A DNA stretch of 64,000 nucleotides, from assembly GCA_022695795.1 (NCBI GenBank), contig MU404106.1, positions 124,535 to 188,534 on the forward strand, written 5' to 3'. Shown piece by piece: positions 1-12,276 of the stretch. The notes under the pieces were generated by a model. It was not told the DNA's origin and did not search any database. It saw nothing but the letters and a program-made list of their open reading frames with translations. A program made the translations under genes and the position numbers. The stretch comes from Biscogniauxia marginata. Taxonomy: Eukaryota > Ascomycota > Sordariomycetes > Xylariales > Xylariaceae. Position 1 is the first letter of the stretch. Each line of letters starts with the position of its first letter.

Positions 1-381
1 GTTTTTTTTTTTCTACATTTATATAAAAGTTAAGATAAAAATATGGTCTTCCTCTATACATGATCGCCTCGCCGTGTGCAAGCACGTCTTAAGATACATA
101 TTGAGCAGCACACTCCTCCTGCTCCCCACCAGTACCTTCTCTTCCAAGCATTCCTCTCTTCCCATTTTTATTTAGATAAAAAAAGATAACTAGATAGGAT
201 GGATTAGCCTCTCTTTGCTAATGATATTTCTCCTGCTCTTGCCTCTTCTACTACAACTACAGAGGATATATTTGAAAACCGCCGATTTCATACCGCGTAT
301 CTGGCATTACCCGTACTCGTAATATCCGATGCGCCTGCCCCATCCCCGTCATTGCTAGGTTATTCTTAATCGTCGTCTTCT
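1..381. other. Intergenic / 3' flank of SDH1
   Basis: No coding region is supported here. The stretch begins with a T run and is AT-rich; it lies directly downstream of the SDH1 stop codon (382-384, minus strand) and probably contains the SDH1 3' UTR and polyadenylation region. Confidence 0.6.
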
Positions 382-2703
382 TTAATAAGTCCGCTTGAAT
401 GGTGGTACGGCTTTGCATTCGGCCTCGTCTAGCGTCGTTCCAATCACCCGTCTGTAGCCGATATCGATCTTGCCCTGAGGCTTCTTCTGGAACGTGAGAG
501 TGTGCTTCATCCAGTTCTTGTCGTCTCGTTCGGGGTAGTCTTCCCGGGCATGAGCTCCACGCGATTCCTTTCGGTTCGCAGCGGCCACGGCGGTTTGAGT
601 TCTGAGATCTGGTTAGCGCACATATCTTCGAAAGAATGATTCATGACAATAGAATACTTACGCGCAGGTGAGCAAGTTTCTTAGCTCGAGTGTTTCGACG
701 AGGTCCGAGTTCCAGATCATGCTGCGATCTTTAATGCCGACCTGGGGGAACCAGGTGTCGATATTTGTAACCCTCTTGACACCCTCGTCAAGACTTTCCT
801 GCGTACGGAAGACGCTCACATCTGTTTGCATAGCCTTCTGCATAGCGAGTCTTATCTCAGCGGTGCTCTTCGGGCCGTTGGAGTTGCGGACTTGGTCTAG
901 AACCTCGATTGATTCAGCACCCGCATCAGCGCTGATGGGCTTGGGTGCAGTGCCGGGCGAGAAGTTGTCTCTGATTGTGTGGGACACAGCACGACCGAAG
1001 ACGACCAGGTCCAAGAGAGAGTTGGCACCCAGGCGGTTAGCACCGTGGACAGAGACACAAGCAGCTTCACCGCAAGCAAATAGGCCAGGAACAACCTTAT
1101 CATTGCCCTTCTCATCAACCGTAAGAACTTCTCCAGTGTACCGGGTGGGTATACCACCCATGTTGTAGTGAACAGTTGGCAGGACGGGAATAGGTTGCTT
1201 TCGGACATCGACGCCAGAGAAAATGGCGGCAGTTTCAGAGATACCAGGCAGACGCTCGGCGAGGACTTCAGCAGGGAGATGGCTCAACTGAAGGTAGATG
1301 TGATCCTTCTCAGGGCCAACACCTCGTCCTTCTCGGATTTCCATGGTCATGGATCGAGAGACGACATCGCGACTGGCTAAATCTTTGGCGGTAGGCGCAT
1401 ATCGCTCCATGAATCTCTCACCCTCCGAGTTGAGGAGATAACCACCCTCACCACGAGAGCCTTCGGTGATCAAACAACCGGCCCCATAGATACCGGTGGG
1501 GTGGAATTGGACGAACTCGAGATCCTGATTGGGAAGACCAGCGCGAGCGACCATAGCCATTCCGTCACCGGTACAAGTGTGTGCCGACGTGCAACTGAAG
1601 TAGGCCCGCCCGTATCCACCAGTAGCCAAGACTGTGTTATGAGCAAGGAACCGGTGGAGCGTCCCGTCTTCCTGGTTGTAGGCCAAGACACCGCGGCATT
1701 CTCCGTCCTGCATGATGAGATCAAGGGCGAAGAACTCAATGAAATAGTTGGTGCTGTGCCGCAGGGATTGGCCGTAGAGGGTATGCAGAAGAGCGTGGCC
1801 GGTTCGGTCAGCAGCAGCGCAGCATCGGTACGCCTGGCCACCCTTTCCATACTTCTGCGACTGGCCGCCGAAAGCACGCTGGTAACTAGATCAAGTCGTT
1901 AGCCGCCGGGTGCTCGGGCGGAGGCGATCCAACACACTCACATTTTGCCGTCTTCTGTTCTCGAAAACGGACATCCGTAGTTTTCTAGCTCGATGATAGA
2001 CGCCGGGGCTTCTCTCGTCATGTAGTGAATGGCATCCTGGTCGCCAAGCCAATCCGAGCCCTTGACCGTGTCATACATGTGCCACCTCCAGTCGTCCTCG
2101 TGCATGTTTCCTAGAGCGGCGTTGATGCCACCCTGGGCGGCGACGGTGTGACTTCGCGTAGGGAAGAGCTTCGATATACAAGCCGTGTTGAAACCGGCCT
2201 CGGCAAGACCAAACGCCGCCCGCAGTCCGGAACCGCCCGCGCCGACGACGATCGCATCGTACTCATGGTCCTTGGGCGAGTCAATTGGACCTGTTCCACG
2301 CCCGCGAGCTCTAAGCAATAGGAGGGGGAGTGACATACGATGACGGGATATTTGCTGCTAACATGTGTCGGGGCCTCCTTGGCTCGGAGTGGGTTGTTCG
2401 CGATGATGCGGGCTGTGGGAGCACGGACTATTAGCACACGGCGGGACGCATTGCGGCAGAAGAACGAATACATACAGACAGGGCGCGTGGAGGAGAAATT
2501 CCGTATCGGAGATCTCAGTGCCCGCGAGAACTGGAAATCGGAACAAGTGTTAGTTAGTTTCGTCTCGAGCCAAGCCGAATGAGTGAATGGAGGAATGTGG
2601 AAGCCGAAATGCGAAGCGAGCCGAAGCAATTCGCATGTGGCTGCGGGGGAGGACTTACAGCAGGGCCAGCAGCCAGCCTTCTCATAGCCATTGAAGATGC
2701 CAT
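382..2703 (-). CDS. SDH1: Succinate dehydrogenase flavoprotein subunit (complex II), mitochondrial
   Basis: This is the FAD-carrying catalytic subunit that oxidises succinate to fumarate in the mitochondrial matrix and passes electrons to the quinone pool. Six exons read in order: 2703-2659, 2530-2476, 2412-2339, 2270-1942, 1885-662 and 601-382. They join in frame to 648 aa, the usual length for fungal SDH1. Residues 1-58 are Arg/Ser-rich like a mitochondrial presequence. The dinucleotide fold GAGGSG is at 68-73, and the [11 protein letters not shown] segment places the covalent-FAD histidine at about His99 by homology. HPTGIYGAG and SRDVVSR active-site blocks lie in exon 5, and the C-terminus PPFKRTY is typical. 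Donors are GTAAGT, GTATGT (twice), GTGAGT and GTAAGT. The first three exons are short, and the start is the first ATG giving the presequence; the frame stays open upstream, so a longer N-terminus is not excluded. Confidence 0.96.
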
Positions 2704-3840
2704 CACTGGTAGGAAGACCGAAGGAAAGAGAGGAGCAAGGGCGGAGAGCGAGGAGATGGTGACACCAGCAATGGGATTGAGGCTCTTGACCTCCAAGTTC
2801 CGGACGGCAAAAAAGTGATGATGCTTCGAGGTTCGACTGGAGCTCTCGTTCCATTCAGAGTTGGTCCAATAGCGTTGAATATGATTACCGAGGGAGAAAA
2901 AGGCGCTGACTACTCTTAGAAGGTATGCAACCCTGTACCCGGCAACCCGACCCGTCCTATCACGTGCCGCGAAAAGACCACTATAAATCCTCTCCATTGT
3001 CCAATGAGAGCAACTTTCACTAAGTGTGTACTCCACAACTTGAAGCAGTATGGCATGATGTAAGCAAGGTAAGCATATCTATACGGAATACTACACCCAC
3101 ACACAATTAAATTCACATTCAAAATGTGTCTATCTCTATAGGTGTAGTTTAATCAAAATATCACGAGTATTTTAAACCATTCAGAATAGCCATGTCACGC
3201 GCAATATTTGTTGGGTAGGTAGTTTAGTGGCTTATACATCAAGAGCAAAACACAAGGGGGGCGAGGGTTAACCTATTAGGTTAAGTAATCTCAAACACCG
3301 AGGCTTTCATTGTGGCAAGGAAGTTATAGTATATATTACTAGGTACTTACTAACGTGATTATCGATGATCTCAACATGTCTTTCTGTCAAAGACAGAGGG
3401 ACAAAGGGGATAACCGAGAACATCAGGGGCAAAAAAGGAGTTCAGGGGCTATAGAAATACTCGCGATGTTCTACAAGGCTGTATTCCCCCTCCCTCCTCC
3501 CTTTTATAGATCAGTTGTCTACCTATAAGAGTTGCCTCGCCAAAGTAAATCACACGACTGTAATGGTAATTGCATATGTGTATTTCACTTCCTCCTTATC
3601 CTTTTATCACTTTATATGCTCTGTTTGTGTCCTTTGAATGCAAGAAACCAGGTCCCGGTGCCATTTTAATGTCTCTTTGATGAATCCTCCTTCCCCCTCC
3701 ACCCCTTATTTCATTATGGCCAATACGAATGAATAATGTTAGATGTGCTCGTCTAACCTGTATTCTCAAGTCCATTTTGAACACCAAAAAAATGCGTCAT
3801 AGCCGCACCTAGCTAATTCTCCCTCTTCCCTTCCCAGGGC
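2704..3840. other. Intergenic, SDH1 upstream region / 3' flank of the PX gene
   Basis: About 1.1 kb between the SDH1 start and the stop codon of the next minus-strand gene. Only short chance reading frames are present. The SDH1-proximal part holds the CCAAT and CACGTG sites annotated separately; the rest is AT-rich with nothing I recognise. Confidence 0.6.
2861..3006 (-). promoter_or_regulatory. Putative SDH1 promoter elements: two CCAAT boxes and a CACGTG box
   Basis: Upstream of the SDH1 start codon there are CCAAT pentamers at 2866-2870 and 3001-3005 and a palindromic CACGTG at 2961-2966. CCAAT boxes are bound by the HAP complex, which controls respiratory genes in fungi, so the position fits. 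The sites are seen directly; the binding is inferred. Confidence 0.35.
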
Positions 3841-6800
3841 CTATGAAGCTAGCACCTGGCGTAGCATCTCAATGAAATTATCCTTCAACTTGTGTACCTC
3901 GGTGACTGTCGGTTTTGTAGGTTCGCCCGCGCTGGCTTTCAGGCGATCCTGTCTCTTAGCGCGCCTCCGTCTCTCGGCTTCTATGGGATCCAACTCCTCA
4001 TCTTCTTCTGCTTCTGCCTCGTCATCAGTCCCGTCGTCGTACGCCATGTCCTCTAAGTCCATGTCATTGAGCCCAAAATCACTAGCACTAAAACTGCCTA
4101 TGCCGGGCATTCCTGAGTCAAGTCCCGCTTGCCCTTCCGCGGCCATTTTCTGTCGTGTCTTGTCGTGATGCCATTTCTTACGCGCCTCCTGCCACGCGAT
4201 TAACTGGTTGATCTCTTCAATCGCCTTGTCCTTATCCACAATTCCCGCGGCAACGCCCCCTTCGAACAACGCGTTGATATCTAGCGACCCGCCTGCCGGT
4301 CCTTTTCGGAGGAACTCCAAGATTCCCTCAATCCAACCCATAAGTTGCGTGAAAAGGCCGTTATCATGCGTGTGTACCTCGTGGACAAAATTGTAGAAAT
4401 TGTGTTCATGCCGCTGGCAAAGGTCAATAAAGGCTTGCACAGTCTGATTAGGGTCGGCAGATGCGTCTTGTTCTCTACATCTCTCGATGACCTGAATCAA
4501 TGTATTAGCGACTGGATTACTAGTACAGTAGTATATGCTTACCTGTATCATATCATCGATAAAGACCGCGAAATCCGTAATACTGTTGTACACATTGGCT
4601 GACTTGTACACTCTGACAAGAGGCTCGTAGAAGATAGTGAAGAGATCCCGGAGTAGCTGCAGCGTGACCGGCTCCTCGATGAGGTGGAGCATCATGGCTT
4701 TATCACGTTGCCTCGTTTGTAGCTTCATCAGTTGCTTAAGATACGAGAAAAGCTGAGCACCCTGCTTGAGCTCTTCGTCCACGTTCTCCACCGCATTATT
4801 AAAGGCAACGTAGGCATTGTACAACCTTCCGATCTGATCGGCCCTGAGAGGCGGAGAAATTAGGTCGGAGCGCAAAATAGCAACAAGTATATCTATATCT
4901 TCGGCGTCTGCTTCCTCTCGAATCGCAAGCTTGATATGTTCTTCTCCGTCGCAAAATTTCTTCAACTTTTCCACGAGGACTTCATCGCCTATCTTAGCTG
5001 ATACCGCATCGATGGACTTCTGGTAGGTTCGGATCCCGTCGTGGAGGGTGAGAGAGAAAATCCGCTGCATCAGTGAGCGGGCCCCAAAAGGTTGTGCCAA
5101 GAAGAGATCGAGTACTCCGGACATGACAGCAGCCGGATTCGCGATCCGAATCACGTTCTTCATGAGGGTGTAGGGGATGAGTGAGTGAATCCTCTTCAAC
5201 TGAGCAAACAGCTCCGGGGAGTTGTCCTCGGCTAGGAAGAGATGATATATGGTCGCAGCCACTTCGATGCGCAGCCATTCTGCAAACTTCTGGTACTGAA
5301 GGCTCAAGTCTTGAATAGTTGCCTTGTCCTTGATCTCCTGGAAAAGATTGGTTAAACCGTTTCGCTCCACAATATCCTGTCGGAACTGCTCCATGTACAC
5401 ATCAAGCTCCGCAGCTCTCTGTCTTGCTATCTCGTAAAACTGCTTCTGTTCCTCTACACGCTTCTCATCGACAGCCTTGCGCCGGAAGATGTCATCAACA
5501 TCTTCGTCGGTGGGGGTGATCGGATCACGTGTTAGGAACTCTCGCATTGACTTGGTCTGGGCTATCTGTGGGTTGTGTAGTAAATATCGTAAGAACGCCC
5601 TCAGCGATATACGCTGACTCTCGCGCGCAAGAATGGGATTCTACACCATGTTAGCCGCTTCCTCTATCAAACTGACGATAAATTACTACTTACATATAAT
5701 TTTGGACTAGGAGTAACGGGACTTGATGAACCGTCCATCGACGGCCGTGGTGACGGCCGCGGCGAGATGCGACTTGATGCTACCGATTTATTTCGGCGAT
5801 GGTCTCGGACGGTCAGGTTCTTCATTGGCGCCGCAAGCCCGTTGCTCTGAGGTGCGGTGGATATAGACGAAAGCGACGACGTATCAGATTCATTGCCTCC
5901 GTCAGTCACACGCGACGCTAGACTCGAGTCATTCGTGTCTGACTTGTTCTTCTTTGGTAGCGGCGGGAGAACTTTTCCTGGAAGCTCCGTCCTTAATTGT
6001 CTGTGTAGACGGGCGAAATCACCGTAGCGTCTAGTAAGAAAATGCTCGAGGCCCCCTTTTCTTTTGACGCGCAATATAAACTCCTGTAGGAATGTTAGTG
6101 GATGAGTTCGTCCGATCAAGGAGCTAAGACTTACCGCATGCTTGTGGCGCCTGATGTTCCTTTTTACATGGACGATGCGCACGCCGGCAACGTTGACGTC
6201 CCACCCGTTGACATAGTTCCCCTCCGGTAGAGTAATCAGCACGCCGGTTTCGATCGCATCACGATCGACGATCTCCATCTCGGCGAACCTTATGCGTTCC
6301 TCGAACCCGGAAGCTGTCGGGACGCCAGACACCATCATCAGCTCGACTAGTTTCCGGCATTTTGTAGCAAGCTTTCTCCGCTTTGTATCCTCTAAGCGGT
6401 CTTCGGAAGTCGAGATGTTCTTGCCTGCGAACGACTCGAGAAACTGGATTGTTGGGTGTGCCATGTCAGCCTCGGAATTATTCGGCAGCGGGAGATCAAA
6501 ACCACGTACTACCTGTAATTTATCTTGCCAGAACTCCTTCTCGTTCGCCTTGTCGAGGAAGGGGAACTCGCGAATATGATGTACAAATATGTATCGTAGG
6601 ATAGGAAGTTCAGAATCGAGCGGCGAAACTTCTCCAAACTCGGACCTGAAAGGTGCACCAAATCGGCGGAGGGCGGTGGTGGAATTGAGCTCGGATATCT
6701 CCCAGTTGACTTGCTCGGAGATGAGCTCTCGTTTGAGATCTTCAGTGTTGTATTGTCAGCTTTTGGTATAAGACAGAGAAAGAGAGCGCACGCGACTTTA

Positions 6801-6920
6801 CGAACAGTGCTCTTGCTTCCCCGTCAGCGTCTGGCCCAGAGGAGGGGCGGAAACGGTGCTCGGGTCGTTGGCGGGGACGACGCGGGGCTCGTCATCCTGG
6901 GCTGGGCTTGTGGAAGACAT
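3841..6920 (-). CDS. PX-domain phosphoinositide-binding protein (yeast Ypr097w/Lec1-like)
   Basis: This belongs to the fungal family with a PX-associated N-terminal region, a PX domain and a long helical C-terminal region; the yeast member is linked to lipid distribution. Six exons are inferred: 6920-6806, 6739-6513, 6443-6135, 6083-5694, 5640-4543 and 4491-3841. They join in frame to 929 aa. The N-terminal block has the family-like YLKREL and ALRRFGAPF segments. The PX core contains RRYGDF (RRY about 235-237, the 3-phosphoinositide-binding arginine region) and a Pro-rich PPLPKK turn. A Ser-rich linker of about 90 residues follows, then a long helical part and an acidic stretch near the end. 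The first donor is GTTCGT; a 51-nt intron (4542-4492) has no stop and is a multiple of three. An apparent methionine at 6464 lies inside an intron and is not the start. Confidence 0.85.
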
Positions 6921-8235
6921 GTCTTTGAGGTCGTGGTCAGAACTAATCGGTGCGACCCGACGGATGCTGACAAGCTGGAGAATATGCGGGATTCGTGATG
7001 GGGATGCTGGCTCCTTATACTTGCAAGTGGTAGCTCAGGGCTTACATCAGGTAGTGTGGGGGATTCTCCCTTGTACCAATTATGGCCGTGGTCTCGTTGG
7101 GCGCACTTTGCTTTCAAAGTCAGGCGGGCTCCTCAAAAGAAAAGAGAAGGAAAAAAACAGGTCAAGTTTGCGATCAGCCGGGAGGTAGAAAGGAGAGAAA
7201 AACAAATCGAGGCGAGGCAGGGAAGGTATAAGAGAGAGTGCTCTGGGGGAACTCAAAATCTCGGCGGTTGATGACTACCGGTGACGATGAGCGTACGAAT
7301 CTGCTTGGAAATAGATCATGACCCTGTCGCTGGCAAAAGGACCCCACCAACAAGAACTACAAGCTGACTGACTGCCGACTGCCTGACTGACTGTAGAAAC
7401 CTGGTGGCTTCCATGGATTTAATTTGTGACCTCTAGCTATCTGTGCACCAATGACCGGAATCAGAAGCATCCAAAGGTAACAATGAAGCTGGTTAGGAAA
7501 CCAGATTGGCGCCAAAGATGCAAATCTACCAACAGTAATTTTTGGTAGATGAAGTGGCGTGGCTTAGCCATGACGTCTCCGGGGGTCATCGTGTGTAACA
7601 CCGTATGTACTCCGTACCGAATGTAGCATCTTAGCAAACATCATAATCCCTGTTTAGCTGGAAACATCCCTGGCCTACGGAGCTTGGGCGCGGAACTCGG
7701 CTCTCACACATGACCTAGACACTTGGAAATACCAAGTTTTAGGATTGCCATCCAAAGTCGACGGCGGCAGTTTGCCGGATTTCCACCGATTGATCTGTTT
7801 TGCGTACGCAGCCCTCTGTTTACTGCGATGCAGAGGGATTAAGTAGGTATGTAAGTAGACAATAAAGTTATATTGGGAATGTGATAGAAATAATGCCTAA
7901 CCAATACGATATATAACATATTATGTATTTAGGAACCGAATGAATAATATAACCCAGACGTCGGGGTTTCTCGTAGATTTAGGTAGGCAGAGAGGCGGCG
8001 GATCTAAGGTAAGGAAATAAATGCTACAAATGGGGTCTCGGTGCTACCTTCGACAAACAACCTTATCTACAGTTTCTGCCTTTCCTATAATACAACTCCC
8101 ATCAAATGCGCGCCTGGATACCTTATGTACACGAGAATTCTACTCGAACAATCTAGCGACTCGTTTCCATATCACTTCTGTGACAGCTGAGCGCAAAGTG
8201 CTATTTCTAGCTATTTCTCCCTTCTCTTCCTATGC
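6921..8235. other. Intergenic, upstream of the PX gene
   Basis: About 1.3 kb without a supported gene. A purine-rich stretch (about 7125-7260, A/G on the plus strand, hence pyrimidine-rich on the PX-gene strand) resembles fungal promoter/leader pyrimidine tracts. The remainder is AT-rich towards 7850-8010. Confidence 0.55.
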
Positions 8236-9371
8236 TTATAATTCCTCAAAAACTCGAGGGGCTTTCTCCTCGCCCTGGTTATCACCTCTTCTTTGATGAA
8301 GTACCTCTCTCACTTCATCGGTCACGTCAGCAGCACTCTTGCTCTGGTTGCCGACCATCTCGTTCATAGGCGGGTTTCCCTCCCTACCACCTGACCCTAT
8401 CCTTGGAACCACCGAAACATCCGCCGACGATGGGGAGAACTGAGCCCCGAAGAACACGAGCATCATAACGAATGCCATCGCCGATATGATGAGCCAAAGA
8501 ACTTTGAGTCGCTTCCTAGTCCGTTCTTGCCACTCCCTATCAGCTCGCTCCCAGCCCTCGATCCGTTCTCGGACGACGTCTACGCGTCTGCTAAGAGCCT
8601 GGGCCTTTTCACGGCCCGCATATATGCGATCTTGAAGCACTTGGATGCGCTTTTGCTGATCGTCGAACTGATCGACCGAGTTGATCTGCGACTCTATTTC
8701 GCTAACCAGTCCGTTGGATTCCTCGCTGAAACTCTCATTGACATCTTGCGACATGCTAGCGAGATCTTTGATGGCCACGATGGTACTCTGCAGCATGCTG
8801 AGTCTCTCCAAAACAGAATAATATGTGTCGTCTAGGCGTCGCATCGTCGCATTCGAAAAGGTGCTTAATTCAGCTAGTGAGTTTTGAAGGCCTCTGATTT
8901 CCATAGATTAGCTATTCCGAGTTCGTTGGAAATAAAGTCGTAGGGCACCGGAGCAACGAACGCTGCGCTTGATGTCGGTTTCCGCCTCTGCCTCTGCCTC
9001 TGACTCTGGACTTGCTCTTCTTTGCTCCGCGAAGGCTGCTGGGCCGTGGATGCCCCAGCATAGTTCGCAGCATCCTCGGCTCCCGGCAGGAACATGTCTG
9101 TTCTGCGGCTCGTATCGGTAGTGGCACCAGGTGTGACACCTTCGGATCGTGGCAGGTCTAGTGAGCCGCGTGGAAGGTTGATCACAGGATTTGCAGGCAA
9201 AGAACTGCGGTCATCGCGGTCGCGCTCTCTCCGCCGATGTAGGTGGTGATGCCGGGGTAACTTGATCGGTGACGATAGCTCGCTAGCGGATCGCTTTATT
9301 TGGTGTCTAGGTCGCTGTGGAGAGGTCGAAACCATTCTCAGGGGCTCGCCATCGTAGGATTTAATCGACAT
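8236..9371 (-). CDS. Coiled-coil protein with a C-terminal transmembrane segment, unknown function
   Basis: I do not recognise a characterised family. Two exons are proposed: 9371-8962 and 8893-8236, giving 355 aa. The 68-nt intron has a GTTCGT donor, a GCTAATC branch site and a CAG acceptor, and it restores the frame between two blocks that otherwise read in different frames. The N-terminal 130 residues are basic, low complexity and probably disordered, with an Arg/Gln repeat. The middle (about 137-260) is rich in heptad-like Leu/Ile and charged residues with QKRIQVLQDR, suggesting coiled coil. A hydrophobic segment (VLWLIISAMAFVMMLVFF) near residue 275 is a likely single membrane anchor with a short polar tail after it. 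If the intron is retained, the first frame ends after 165 aa without the membrane segment. Confidence 0.7.
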
Positions 9372-10085
9372 GGTCCGTACCGCGGCTAGCGGAATGGCCA
9401 GGACGCGAACCCGTGTGGTCTAATTCAGGTAAAGAGAAGCAGATGTTGTGGACTGAAGGCCGGAGCTATTGGAATTATGTACTGGTGTATGTAAAGTTAT
9501 GTAAGGTTAGGTAGGAAGACAATGAACTGGGGCTTCCAGGTACCTAATGCCCGGCATATCGGAAACCCCCACTCTGGTAAGTTCCGCGCTTTCACATGTC
9601 ACGTCATATAGCAGCCGAACCAGCTGCGAACCTACAACTAGCATCATATCATCATACATGCTCAAATTTCATGGCTGTCGTATGCAATGCAAGCGTTGAA
9701 ATCCAGAGAAGAATTATGGCTACAATATGGCGAGAGAACATGCTGCAAAGGAATATTCTCAAATGTCTTGAATTTGGTAGATCTCGTAGCTCTACATCCT
9801 GTAGCAGCCTATTAACGTAGATCATGGCTTGCTCCATTACTACCGTTGTCGGCGCTGCTGTGATCATGTCGAAGTGTCCTATTGCGCCTGCAAGCTTGTA
9901 TTGTTCTTCTAGATGAGAAAATGCCCTCGACAGCACACGAGATTTTGACCCGCGGTCGGTGCTCGACCATCGGAGGACCTATTCGGTGTCTCGACCAAAG
10001 CCTTTGCCGCGAGACGTTGTCGTGGTGCCAAGTCCTCTAGGACCCGAATTTTCACTGAGCCTCTCGACGTATTAAGAAGTATAGC
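9372..10085. other. Intergenic between coiled-coil gene and CGR1
   Basis: About 0.7 kb. A minus-strand open frame at 9652-9936 has no ATG at its beginning, no recognisable domain and no flanking splice-compatible exon, so I do not call it. No other structure was seen. Confidence 0.5.
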
Positions 10086-10560
10086 TCATGAGTTGAGGAG
10101 TTTGTTGCGCTTTTCTTTTCTCTTTAATCGTTCCACTCGTTTCTTGTGCATCTTCTCTGCCATCTTCGCATATCTTTCCTTCTCTTCCTTCGCTGCACGC
10201 TTGTCCTTGATAGCTTGTACTCGTTGCTATAACTCAGAATATCAGCTTGTTGGTAAATCGGACCGCATGTGACGGCAGTCCTGTTCGCACCTTTCTCTCG
10301 GTCTCCTTCTCCTCCTTCATCTCATTCTCTTTCGCCTTCACCGCGGCCATTTCGGTGCGCTGTTTGGAACGCTTTTCGTACGAGGTCAGACCAGAGCTAG
10401 GACGGAATGCTTTCCGAGGCTCATGCCACTGCTTGCCTGTGGATCTCAGTAAGCTAAAGTTCACGTGCAGGGTAGAGGGGTTTCCAAATCCCATACCATT
10501 TTTTCGCATGCCATGGAGCGGCTTTTGTTGCGGGTTCGCCTCAACCGTAACGGCCGACAT
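10086..10560 (-). CDS. CGR1: rRNA-processing protein Cgr1, 60S ribosome biogenesis
   Basis: Cgr1 is a small, very basic nucleolar protein needed for processing of pre-rRNA and 60S subunit assembly. Three exons, 10560-10497, 10436-10291 and 10226-10086, join in frame to 116 aa, the normal family size. The signature order is present: GMRKNG then [18 protein letters not shown], a long Lys/Glu helix with [13 protein letters not shown], then [19 protein letters not shown] and the C-terminus [12 protein letters not shown]. Donors are GTATGG and GTGCGA; the second intron contains a stop so it must be removed. The start is the only ATG upstream of the conserved block. Confidence 0.95.
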
Positions 10561-11685
10561 GGTGACGGATTGGTCGTTACACGCGCCTCGGATTCAAGGG
10601 AATAACGCAGTATCTGAAGTTAATCGGTATATGTCGGGTATATAGCACGGTTGAGTTGGGCGCGAGTTGTTTGCGTTGCTGCTTGGTAGACGATTAGTAG
10701 TAGAATTTCAGTGCTGAGTATTTCAGATTTACGGGACTGCCAAGACATTGGATGAAAATGAAAAGACGGGCTTTAGAGTTTTTCCGAATCTCGGAGCCCA
10801 CCTGCCTGCACCTGCATACCTGGTATTAGATGCATAGGGTGGCGGGCACTGTCCTACATAAATTATGCATCTCATTTTAGCCTCGCCCATGTTTGTCCAT
10901 CACCTGTCCTTGCGTAATGCGGAAGCCCGTACGTAACATAATTCATTTCAATAGGTATCTCGGTAGCCGCTCTATGCACTTACCTACTGTGCTCACGTTT
11001 ATGAGCCTCATTTTACAGTGTCAATTGGCTTCTACTTATACCTTACTAACCCGAGACGTATAACCAATGAGAGGAGTCTATCATGAGACTTCGCTTGTTT
11101 GAGGCTCCATGTCGAATCCAACTATTCCCGATGCTTGTCTCCTTGCGAAAACCCAATTGCACGCAGCGCGCAAGAATTTGCTATTCCAAGTTTTCCGTCG
11201 TCTCATTAAAATTTCAGTCAACTCTTTTTCCTCCATCTTTTCATTTTAAGAAACTACGTACTGTGACAGCGCTCTCAACATGACTCGTGTGCCTCGAGAA
11301 TTGCTTCTACTTGTTTTTCCTTCACGGCAGTTTGCGTGTGGGAGGGAACCTGACAAGTTGCACGTCTGCCCCGCAGGTCCTGGGGTTGTTCAATCCACGC
11401 TGTCGTCATGGCTTAATCCTCTCGGTGAAATGATCGTCTCAGGCCTGGCTCGCGACACGATAGCTTCGATGGAACCCGGTAGTATCCCCACTGCGGATTC
11501 GCTGTTGTGATCGCTTAACAACCCGACAAAAAGATTTGCACCCCATAGAGTGGTGATCTGCGCCAGTAGAGCGCAAATTATCTTGTTAGCCGCCCTCATG
11601 GAGAAAACGGACCCCTACTACTGAATACAAAGTACCGTACCTACACTCTGTACTCCGTACCTACTTAAATTTATATATTTAGATG

Positions 11686-11710
11686 TACCTATGTATGTAT
11701 GTATGTACGT
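11686..11710. repeat. (TATG)n microsatellite
   Basis: About five near-perfect TATG units in an AT-rich intergenic stretch. Confidence 0.7.
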
Positions 11711-12250
11711 TGTGGAGAATGCGGCCTACGTGAAGGGGCGACATGTAGGTACACGAAGGCTTTCCCGTTCAGTTTCTATGTCTGGGAGGGCTTGAGACCA
11801 GTGACATTCGAAGACGGGATTCCGCTGCCTTGTTGACAAGCTGCCAGCTGAACTGATTGGAAATTAGAGAAATTGACCTCTGAAGCTGGCCATACATAAG
11901 GAACTACATGTACCTGCCCACATGTGCCTGGCGGAGACTCCGTACCTGACTACGTGTAGGTACATACATATGTAGGCAGGTCGTATTGTCCAGTAGGACA
12001 TCGTCGCCCGGGGCAAAAGCGGTCAAACAGCAGCAGTATCTGGGTCGATAGCGAATTGCTTGCATTTCTTTTAGCATATCTAAACGGAGTATAGCACCCG
12101 CTCCATGCAACATATAATCAGATCTGCTGCTGGCTTTTACCCGGGCATTACCCACCTCCCTGCAGACTTATCTGGGCACATCGAATCCGTTTGTCTTGGT
12201 TGGCCGCGGGCCTTTCAAACGAATGCAACAGGTGCTTACGGGCTTGCAGC

Positions 12251-12276
12251 ATGCAGAAGTATGCAGAAGTATGCAG
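12251..12276. repeat. 10-nt tandem repeat, ATGCAGAAGT units
   Basis: Two perfect adjacent copies (12251-12260 and 12261-12270) followed by a partial third copy. Confidence 0.75.

Noticed and set aside
1470..1902. Long open frames on both strands overlapping SDH1.
   Set aside because: They are antisense or shifted shadows of the conserved SDH1 exon 5.
6464..6467. Methionine at 6464 as the start of the PX protein.
   Set aside because: It lies inside intron 2; the family's N-terminal block is encoded upstream at 6920-6513 and joins in frame.
9652..9936. Minus-strand 94-codon frame with a hydrophobic stretch.
   Set aside because: It starts at a GTG, shows no family motif and has no splice-compatible partner exon nearby.
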